Below are positions 55,001 through 64,000 of a stretch of 64,000 bases of DNA, piece by piece. The position numbers and the translations under genes are program-made. The stretch's first letter is position 1. Each line of letters starts with the position of its first letter. The DNA is from Archegozetes longisetosus (Eukaryota; Arthropoda; Arachnida; Sarcoptiformes; Trhypochthoniidae), in assembly GCA_018873245.2 (NCBI GenBank), contig JAEMBT020000002.1, positions 2,704,001 to 2,768,000 of the forward strand. The letters run 5' to 3'. A model generated the notes under the pieces. The model ran no database searches and was not told the DNA's origin. It worked only from the letters and a program-made list of their open reading frames with translations.

Positions 55001-58000
55001 TATTTTTTTAGATGTTCATTATTCCCAACGCAAAAGCCAAATGAGAAAAGTTTTCTTATAATAATTACTAATATTGGTTGAAAATAACGATAAAATAGTA
55101 ATCAATTCATTTCTAGTACTATTTCTGGGGCAGAAGTTAACGCTTTCTATTGATTCAAGTCATATCATTCATAGAATATAACTTTAAAAGTTCAAAATAA
55201 CAGTAAAGTTGAGGCAGCAAAAACAATTCAATTAAATAATCAAAACATTTAAGATAATCAGAATTATGTTCCTTTTAATAAAAGGAAATCTACAAGTATG
55301 CAACAAATAAGTGCTAGACTAATGAGTCATTACAAGTGAGTTCAGTGAATATCGGAGCGGATCTCGATAACAATAATCATGTGAACATACGATCGACTGA
55401 CCCATCAGTTTCATATTGACAGGATAATTAAGAGCGACAAAACTTTCTGATACTACAAACTAACAGTAAATCTGACTTTGCTAACTCCCAAACTCCCAGA
55501 ATGACCCATACATTGAAGTAAACAATTTCTAATTGTTATCAAACTTTCTAGTTTTAATTCGATCGTATTATAAAGAGGAACAGTAAGTACTAAAGTTTAG
55601 TATAAGCTTTCAACTTTATATTGCTTTTATAACTTTAAATGCAAATAACTTTAACGTTTCGTCAAAACTAAATAACGCAATCGATTACTTTTAGCAGTGC
55701 ATCGAATTGCAAACATTTATTCAATTGTAAACACATTTTAAACCATTAAGTTATGGATGAGATTAATGTGGATATAGTTTTAGTTTTATAATTCATATAT
55801 GATTTGTATTCATATTTAGTTAAATTTGCAAATTTGGTAAACATTTAACAGTTATATATAAGAAGCACTTGCTGTTATTTAGTTTTGACAAAACGTTAAA
55901 GTTATTTCGGAGCCGTTAAAGAGTTCCGTTAAAAGCAATCGAAAAACACTGTATATATCTATAAATGCCTAACGAAAACTTCTTAAAAATTCATTTTTTC
56001 AGACTAAACAAGTTGGTTTCGAAGAAGCGATGGGGAAACAAGAGAAGATAATATTCGGAGTGAGGTCCAAACATGAAAATATAATCCAGACAATCGATGA
56101 TATTCACGCTATCGTGGCAACTCAAAGACAGATCAATATGAAGTTAGTTCAGACCAAAAGACTTATAATAATTGCATCAATCTTGGCTTTGACTCTATTC
56201 GCAATTTTGATTATAATAAAGTTGCGAATCATTGCTGTAAATGATTTAATCGAAAGTAGCGAAAAGTCAATCGGTAATAAAGAAACTACTGAAAATTTAG
56301 TTAATTACAATATGAAGTTTGGATCAAATGATTCAACAAATAATGAAGATATGATCAAAGAGTGGATTCAATTATTGACAGTCACATCGACAATGACAAC
56401 AACGGCACCAACGATACAGACAACTACTCGACAAACCGATTATATTTTCGCTATAATTACAGTAAATCGTGCTACAGTTCCGGATAAAGATATCTGGAGA
56501 TCAAGTGACCCTTTTGTTGATGTATATTTGGATAACATCAAAATTGGTTCAACGGATGTGATGGAAAATAACAACAATCCTGAATGGAATCAAAGTTTCA
56601 AGAATAAAACAACTACTACAAGTATCATTGGCTTCCGTATTTATGATAAGGATAAGAACAATGATGAATTCATCGGTGAACTAAATGTTCACATCTCGAG
56701 ATTAATCGCTCAAAGATTGAATGCAAGTATAAATGAACAAAAATATGGTGAAGGCTCGCTTTGGTTTACTTTTTCGTGGACTCAATTATATTAAAGTTAT
56801 TAACTCCAGTTATGACAATTAACTAATCACTAACTCAACTCTAGACTGAACCTAATGTCTAAATATCTATTGGTTTTAGTTCTCATATAATGTAAATGAT
56901 AATTCAATTATTTTATAAAAACTTTTTTCAAATCCACCGACTTTTGATTAATCGATGCTTGTAATCAAAACCCGATTTATAAGAAAAAAGAGTAAATGAA
57001 CATGATTGAAGGTTTAGTTTGTAATTTATCATAAAAATATGATTTCAAAATACCTTTCAATTCATCAACAGGTGTTATGAATAGAGTGAAAAAAGCCCGA
57101 TGAAATGCAGTTCTGAACAGCTCAAGACTTAATTCTGAGTCGGGATACATAACAGCCTGAATTACAACGCCGGAACTGCAAACCACTAACAAAGCCATTC
57201 GCATAAAGTTGATGAAGTCTACGGTCACCATCAATCTCAGTCTATAAAGGAGTGGACCCAAAGTTGGAGATATCGGTAAATGAACAGCAAATAACCGATA
57301 GTAGAAATAAAGTAAACCAAATGATAGCATGATTTTCATTGTGTAAGGCGAGTATATGCTGTAACCGAAGACACGACCAGATGTGTAGATCACACAGAAT
57401 ACAATTATGGCCACAATTTCCATGCATTTGAAAACCATTGGAACTGAAGTGTACTTTCGGTATAATATGAAAGTCCGCCGAATATATTCGATCAAAATTA
57501 AGGCTAATATGAATTGAAAATCAAAATTAGTTTTGTAAACTGCGATAATTGAAATGAAGAATAATAAATACCAGTCCAAGCGCAGACACCAGCGTCTAAA
57601 TAATAGTTGCCGCAGCCGGGATATACAAGCGCTACACTGAATAAACCTATTGTCCAATGTAGAAATTCAATTATCAATTAATCACCTAATCAGAAAAATA
57701 ATTCAAAATTTCATAATTCATGCCTAAAAATATGATATAAAAGAGCTGAAAAGTCCAAAACTTGGTGATGGGTGCGTTCCACATAAGGTAAACCATTTTC
57801 CATAGCGGAGGCTGTCTTTTGATAAACAGTTCTCTTTGGCGTATTAAAGTTGAGTAATGTTTGCCTTGTTTTGTGATGTTATCAATATTTTTGGTCACGA
57901 GTTCGACTGGTTTTGTGAATATAATATTCTCAACACTATCTCCACCGCCAGCAACATGACTGCTTGTGCCAACATTAGGCCCAACACCGATACCAACTCC

Positions 58001-61000
58001 TCCGCCGCGGCCGTCACTTTCGGGATTAATCAGATGTTGTTCTTCATCAACTGCATCTCTTTCGTCTTCCAAATCTTCATTAGTTTTGTCAAAATACGCA
58101 ACCGATTTCGGATCTTCTCGAAAACGGACCCAAATATACATCGGAATTATGAACAGAGCAGATAACAAGATCTTAAAGGATGGCGGAATCGTTATGAAAC
58201 CCCAACTCATTTCGCGGAGCCTTATGTTGCCCAAAAAAGTGTTTGTCAACCATTTTTGACAGCATGGATGGCCTAAGAATGCTCGGAGTCTGGCGTTGGC
58301 TGCGATATCGACGGCTGTTTTGTAATTCCAATCAGAACTCTCTTCGCTTAAGACATCATTGGCTCGTGTCTCGTCCTGAGAGAAACAGGCGTCTAAAACA
58401 CCAATTGCGTAATCGGCGAATAGTTTTGATGGGTCTTTGAGCTCTGTTTTTAGGTTTTGTTCACCGACATACCATGAAAGGCGCTCCAACATCATTGATA
58501 TTACAAGACCTAAGGTTTTGTATATTCATTGATTAATAAGTTTGCAAAAATAATATCAAAATAAAGGAAAAGCATTCATAAATTTATACATTAATAATGA
58601 GTTTGAATACTAATTGAATAATGGATATCATGAGAAAAATGTTGAAAAATTCTAAGTTCAAGTTTGGTATTGAAAACTTTAGTTATTCTTGTTTTTAACA
58701 GAGAGACAATTGCTAAAATTTTATATAATTAGAGTTGAGATTAAAATTTGCTTAATTTCTAAAAACTATTAGAAGACAGTTTAAGTGATATGAATGCTTA
58801 ATCTCAATACTATGATTAGAATTTTTCTATTAATAGTAAAAAACTTTTCAGAAACCTTCAGTTTTTGATAAAAAATTTACTGAAGTTCTCAAATATAAAG
58901 TTTGAGATCAAAATTGATTTAATAGTTATAAGTATTTTTGGAATAGTTGAAAATACAAACCTAAATGAATGGGTTGATCGCAATGTTTCCACAGGACTTT
59001 GGCTAACTTTTGTCTGTTAGCAAATACGGCCCACATCGTCAAAATGGTCAAAGCCTTACGTTCAGCTGAGGCCGCGTCCGTTGGGTATAAACCCATAACA
59101 TTCAAGTATAGAGTTTGTGACGAAACAAATTTATGTAAATCAGTGCATGACTCGATCAGCCAATTCAGATCTATATCAATGAAGTCTTTATTAAGTTTAC
59201 TGCCGAACGAATGGCCCAAAACTCCTTCCCAACAGACCGAACGAAAAAATTCTTCGTCATGGATACGCTTAAATAGATTTCTCAATCTTTTTGGAGTCAA
59301 GAATTTGTGTAATCGGAAGCCATGAGTGAGGAATAGGTCTACAAATTCTTCACGATCCCGACGAGTCAGAGCAGTCTCAAACATGGATTTCTCTAACTTT
59401 AAAATGCACGTCGGGTCACGACTTAATACCTAAATAGAAATTAAAATGGCTATTACAACAAATTTTAGAATAAGATATCACTCAAATAACAATTTTTTAT
59501 AAAATATTTACTTTAAATAAAAGCTTATGAACAAACAATCAATAAAAAAAGCCTTGAAACTTAAAACCAAATTAAAGACTTTAACATCTAATAAAACTTT
59601 ACTGAGATTTCACAAAGATAATAAAGTTTGAATAAGTTGATTCTTCTCTAAAACGAACCTCGTTTTTAGCGACATGAGGACAGTTCCAGTCGAGAGTCAA
59701 ATACAAATCTTTAAGCAATAACTCGACATTAGGAGTTGATGTCTTTTCTGCGTGTTGTGACTTAAATAGAGCCATTAATAAATATTCGGATAAATTTTCT
59801 AAATTACAGGATGAGTTATGCATATTTAAAACACTTAAATATATTCTTCCGCACTGTTTCGATAGTCGAATACATTCGAGAATCCGATCGCGAAATATAT
59901 TTCGGGCCAAAGTATTGTCGCGTAATTTCGGGAAACGATTGACTATTTTATTACTCAGTTCTGGCTTGAGAAATGATTCGACAAATTCTGCATCCCACGT
60001 GTTGCTCAGATCTCGGCATTTTTGTTGCATTTCGAGGTAAGCGAATGCAAGTAAATCAGCCAAACCACCACTACCGCGAAGTACGACAACCGGATTTCGG
60101 CGCTTGAGGTGGTCTAAGACAAGACGAGCGCAGTCATAACCGCCTTGTATTACAATAGAAACTACAGGTATTTCCATATTAGACAAGGAACATGACTCTA
60201 CGTTTCTGCCTTCATCAGCTGAGTTGCCTTCAGATTAAAACAATTTATTAGATTATTGATTCAATATCAATTTTCAATCAATTTAACCTCCACTATCAGC
60301 CAGATCTGTAGCAAACTCTGCTTTACCACCAACTGTTGACAAGTATTGTATTATTCTTAAAGCAAATAAATTGATTCCTGTCTTAGAAACTGTGTTGTCC
60401 TTAACTATGATATAATGTGTATGATTATCATTTAGTTCGTATTTTCCTTCTTCGGGAGCATTGCCTTCATTTTGAAGTTCAACTCTTTCCTAATAATTGA
60501 GGAATCATTATAGAAAAATGAGAAAAATGCGTTCAAAATCGAAAATCATATAAAAGTTAATAGAATATTCATCAAAAAACTGATTACTAGTCCGTCGGCT
60601 CCAATATTTTCCCCATATCTCAAGTGATCTTCTCTCATAATTCCGACAACATTCAGATTTGTATTACTCTGAGTTTTTGATTTATAGGCTTTTGTTTCCC
60701 TGATTTCATTATAAACGGCATCACCGATCAGTCGAGAGGCCCCGATATTTATGCCATTCGTAAATATCCACATATTTGTAGAGTTAGCAGCCTTTTGATT
60801 AGCAAAAACTCAAGTTTATTTAAGTATTCTTCTAATTTAGTAATTGTTTGTTGGACTCAGACCTTCATTAAACCCTTTTTAAAAGCAGTCATTTGTCTAG
60901 AGCTCGACCACTCATGAAGTGATGACACGTTTGAGATAATAAGCGCTACAATTCGTGGTGATTCCATCCTCCAGTTTCTGTGCATTATATAAGCGATATC

Positions 61001-61952
61001 TTCAATGTGGACATCATGCGATACTTTGATGTATGGATGACCCTATTTATGAAGATTATTCAAAGTACCAGATTTCAATTTTCGAACATATGAATCATTC
61101 AACAATAAGACAATAAGATTATAATAAAGTGAATTGTAATAACTTAAACTTTAAAACTTTGATAAAAGTTATGAAAAGTTTATAAAAGTGTACGAAATAC
61201 TTTCTATTATTCTCGACTTAAAGCTTAAAATTAAATAAAACTGCTGGAGTAAACTTAAATTTGATAAATTAACAATCAAATCTCAAGATAGAGACAAAAT
61301 TTATAAGATAAAGCAAATTAACTTCAAAAAGAAAACGAATTTTGAATTGTCTCCTGGAAAACTACAAACTTATAACAAGTCAATAAAAAGAGCTATAATT
61401 GAATGAGTTTATGATGCATAACACATATCTATTATTGATTCAGCAAAAAATCAAATAAAATCAGGTATAAGATACTAAAATAAAATTGTAAGTAAAAAAA
61501 AGTCAAACCTCTCCGTACGCATAATTCTTCCAAAAGTGAATCTTTCCATGAGATAAAATATATCTATTATTAGGAAATATTTTCTCATTATACGAAATTC
61601 GACTTATCTGTCGATCAGTGCTTAAGAAACCAGGAGTTGATTGGGTTTGAAGTTTAGTGTTATTACTATTATTATTAGTACTCATAGTAGTTGTCATGTT
61701 ATTAACAGTTGAATCACTTCTCTTTGACTTTAAGTCAGGCCTGATATAGAGTTCGTGGTCATCAATGACTAAATCGATTGTGGGTTCTGTCAATTCTTCA
61801 GCTCTTCGAGCTCTTGATAGATGTGCCGCAACTCTTAAACGATTAGTTAATGTTCTAAAAACTCCGCGGCCTCTTCGCGAACGAACTGATGTCAGGGAAG
61901 AGGTCTCTGTTTCTGATGTCGCATTTTTTGCTTCTCGACTATCATTTGCCAT
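52041..61952 (-). CDS. TRPM2-like cation channel with NUDT9-H domain, 13 exons
   Basis: TRPM channels are tetrameric cation channels; TRPM2 opens with ADP-ribose and Ca2+. Exons (minus): 61952-61509, 61042-60863, 60791-60588, 60489-60288, 60227-59659, 59429-58961, 58509-57686, 57636-57054, 54276-53906, 53839-53615, 53328-52781, 52715-52622, 52460-52041, about 1,710 codons. Seen in order: a Ser/Arg-rich N-terminus; the melastatin SLOG domain (MWIFTNGINIGASR, VVVLRGSGGLADLLAFAYLE); pre-S1 and S1 (WNAPITKFW); S2-S5; a pore loop FFTLFITPVDELKV; S6; the TRP helix IWKFQRY; a coiled region; and NUDT9-H (FGRTGLRGRGALPRWGPNHY, DDPLNTDNSW). The Nudix box is replaced by AGESVYLDLQSLFKTSDNW, so hydrolysis is unlikely. 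Oddity: exon 7 ends in an in-frame TAG directly before its only GT donor. Start chosen by family fit. Confidence 0.88.
55853..55895 (+). promoter_or_regulatory. Core promoter of the nested C2 gene
   Basis: TATATATAAG lies at 55853-55862. A start about 30 bp downstream, in GTTATTTAGTTTTGACA, would precede a short 5' leader. GT at 55951 and AG at 56001-56002 outline a possible 52-bp leader intron whose 3' end is a T-rich tract, TTCATTTTTTCAG. Confidence 0.5.
56030..56794 (+). CDS. Membrane-anchored C2-domain protein nested in TRPM intron
   Basis: An uninterrupted 254-codon frame. Residues 1-43 are basic and amphipathic. A transmembrane helix follows at about 44-66 (LIIIASILALTLFAILIIIK). A Ser/Thr-rich linker with TTT runs (about 115-136) may be O-glycosylated or flexible. 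Residues 137-250 form a C2 domain: FAIITVNRATVPDKD, SSDPFVDVYL, NNNPEWNQSF and YDKDKNNDEFIGEL, keeping Asp residues in both loops that bind Ca2+ in this family. The likely role is Ca2+-dependent membrane or lipid contact; no close family member is known to me. If the helix is a type II anchor, the C2 domain would be outside the cytosol, which would be unusual; orientation is undetermined. It has its own TATA box and is transcribed against the channel gene, so collision or antisense control is possible. Confidence 0.75.
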   Translation: MGKQEKIIFGVRSKHENIIQTIDDIHAIVATQRQINMKLVQTKRLIIIASILALTLFAILIIIKLRIIAVNDLIESSEKSIGNKETTENLVNYNMKFGSNDSTNNEDMIKEWIQLLTVTSTMTTTAPTIQTTTRQTDYIFAIITVNRATVPDKDIWRSSDPFVDVYLDNIKIGSTDVMENNNNPEWNQSFKNKTTTTSIIGFRIYDKDKNNDEFIGELNVHISRLIAQRLNASINEQKYGEGSLWFTFSWTQLY

Positions 61953-64000
61953 TTTCTATCTACTGGTTTAAATCTATAGAAAAACATGATTTTTGACTTT
62001 TGTTCAGAAAATTTGTCTCACACAAATCAATCAAATATTAAACACACAAATCAATACAATCTGTGCACAGAAACTAGTCATATAGTGCTTCACATAATCA
62101 CAGATTTTTCTCGTTTAGATAATCAACTAATTTTTTATAGATAGCAAAAATAGATTGAATTTCAAAATAATTTTGTTAATGAACTTTTCAATTGAACGAT
62201 AACTGAGAATACAGAACTTGATTAGAGTTTGATATCACTTTTTGTTTGATTTAGGTATGAATTGATTAGAAATTATGAAATTATGATAGGCAATTATTAT
62301 TCGATTTTTTCTGACAATTAATATCTATGAAGTTTTATCTAACGAATACTAGTAAAGGCCATAAAGTGTGTGCACACATAGAGCTGGATCAATAAAAAAC
62401 AAATTGCTTGTAATTCATTAAGATTTTTCTGTACGTGCTATATAACAAAAAAGCTATACATTTAGACATTAGTTGTTATTTGATTTTGAGTCACAAACTA
62501 TATTATGCTTAGGTACGCTTTTTTCTAATAAAGTTTTTGCAAACTTTTATATTTCACACTTTATTAACACTGAAAACCTATTCTGAAAAATAAATATTTT
62601 GTCAGTCATTAATAGGATTTAAGAGTGATTTGTTGACAAATTATGTAAATAGTTATCCATTAGTGTATCTTTCTAGTGAGAAATTTCTGATTAGTTTTCA
62701 GTAGAAAACTTCCTAATCAAATGCTCTGGCTTGCATATAAAACTGTATCTGATATAAGGTAATATGACGTTTGATTATCAATGACTTCCTATTAATCGTT
62801 TCTATCAATTTTTCAGAAAGTCAGACAATTTTTCTCTTTTAGAAACTATGTTTAGCTAAATATTTGATTCAATTGCTTTCGTTCACTCAGTTATTTAAAA
62901 GTCTACTACTTTTTTGATAATATTTGTAAAAATTTTCTCGACAATCAATTAGTCAATTTTTCTGATACTAAACTTCCTAATTATGAAGTCTATTAAGTGA
63001 TCTCAAACTGCATCAGAAAATCAATTAATTAACTAACTTTTGTTTACACCTAAGTTTTGAGTCAAGTTTGAGATCAAGAGCTGAATATGAAGTAAAAACA
63101 ATTGAATGACTTTTAAAAACTCGTTTCTGGTATCGAATGACATTTGATTTTCTTGAGACTTAAGCTTTAAAACTTAAAAACAATGAATAACTAATAGATG
63201 AATAACTAAAATAATTAAAAATTTTATTACAAGAGCAAAATAAGATGGTAGATTAGTCAAAACTCTAATTAAAAAATGAGTGGATAAAAAGCATAAATCT
63301 TAGTCATAAATACAAAAGTATTAATAAAAAAGAAAATAAAAAACTTTTAATTACAAAATAAAACTATATACTTACTTCTTTATCTCATAGATAAAACTAT
63401 AGATAATTTGCTTAAGTATCAAAATTATTCAACACTTTATTATAAAAATAATTAGTCATTAAAACCATCCCTGACAACAGATAGGATAACAAAGAGATTA
63501 GTGTCTGTGAAACAGTTACGCAAGAGATTTATTATTAAAGCAAATAATGTATAACTAAGTAAAAAGAAATGCATTGAGTTTTTTTAGTTAACCATATTCA
63601 AGTAACGATAGCACGCTTTGTATTATTGATGTTTTGATAACATTCCGTATAAAAGAGTTTTTGTATTACGTAATATCATTCGTAAATTACGTTCAATTTT
63701 TGACAGCTTCTGTCGCTTAGACTCATTGATTTCATTGTCTCTGATTGGATTTTATTTGACGTTTAGCATTGTTCAGAACATAAAAGCTTAGAGAACAAAG
63801 TATGTCAATGTCAGTCAGCTTTGAACATATCCTAAGGGCTCTAATGATAGTTTTAACCGTATTTACTAAAGTTTATTATCGAGAAATTAAGTTTATATGT
63901 AAAGTTTGGGATTAGTTTAAAAGTTTTCTAACTATATCTGAAACAGGGAAATCGTTTGAGAATTACGATTAGAGCTACCAATTTTTTGTGCATTCTGACA
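61953..64000. other. Upstream region of the TRPM gene
   Basis: About 2 kb without supported coding frames. The first 30 bp next to the start codon contain TCTATAG (minus strand), which could be the acceptor of a 5' UTR intron. No TATA-initiator pair stood out, so the promoter was not placed. Confidence 0.4.

Larger units (their letters stand above)
54277..57053 (-). other. Large TRPM intron hosting a nested gene
   Basis: This intron of about 2.8 kb splits the pore loop region of the channel between S5 and S6. It contains the plus-strand C2-domain gene and otherwise AT-rich sequence without other supported features. Confidence 0.7.

Noticed and set aside
57857-58440. Plus-strand frames over TRPM exon 7
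   Set aside because: They are antisense shadows of a channel exon that matches the family well.
1-64000. LTR retrotransposon, provirus or Polinton
   Set aside because: No paired direct long repeats with TG...CA ends and no gag, pol, envelope or capsid-like frames were seen.
1-64000. CRISPR array or bacterial operon
   Set aside because: Spliced animal genes, TATA promoters and eukaryotic transposons throughout; no regularly spaced short repeats.

Overview
This window looks like AT-rich nuclear DNA of an invertebrate, most likely an arthropod. It has genes split by short GT-AG introns (many of 50-300 bp), TATA boxes with a TCAGT-type initiator, a short CCTAA (TTAGG-complement) tract, and many DNA transposons. 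Nothing is bacterial: there are no operons and no CRISPR. I saw no LTR, retroviral or Polinton element. The species cannot be named from the sequence.

Five kinds of host gene can be read. (1) Minus strand, 6.0-1.8 kb: a ten-exon lysosomal heparan-alpha-glucosaminide N-acetyltransferase (HGSNAT, about 562 aa). All splice phases agree, and its last intron carries a deleted mariner. (2) Plus strand, 8.9-10.06 kb: a three-exon secreted right-handed beta-helix protein (310 aa). (3) A small four-helix, tetraspanin-like membrane protein (143 aa, two exons around a large intron). It is present three times in long segmental duplications: 15.8-18.4 kb (+), 36.3-33.8 kb (-) and 38.3-40.35 kb (+). The last two are head to head, with a paralogue of TRPM exon 1 between them. 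(4) Minus strand, 61.95-52.04 kb: a thirteen-exon TRPM2-like channel of about 1,710 codons. It has an N-terminal SLOG/melastatin region, a six-helix channel, a TRP helix and a C-terminal NUDT9-H domain whose Nudix box is unrecognisable. (5) A plus-strand gene for a membrane-anchored C2-domain protein nested in a TRPM intron (56.0-56.8 kb).

The rest is largely mobile DNA. A complete-looking hAT element with its own 582-aa transposase and a perfect 8-bp target duplication lies at 44.08-46.31 kb. Other entries are deleted hAT copies, mariner, pogo-like and other TA-flanked elements, and a 5'-truncated non-LTR retrotransposon. There are also at least five long inverted-repeat (foldback) structures, two with tRNA-like SINE heads. 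One repeat family (32.0 and 47.8 kb, with a relative at 29.3 kb) carries heat-shock-element arrays followed by a TATA box, like a heat-shock promoter.

I see no single pathway joining the genes. The most unusual points are the NUDT9-H channel with a degenerate Nudix box and odd pore loop, the tripled tetraspanin-like locus with its TRPM exon fragment, and the heat-shock-promoter repeats. All exon joins were made by eye from frame, splice sites and family resemblance. No alignment or search was run.
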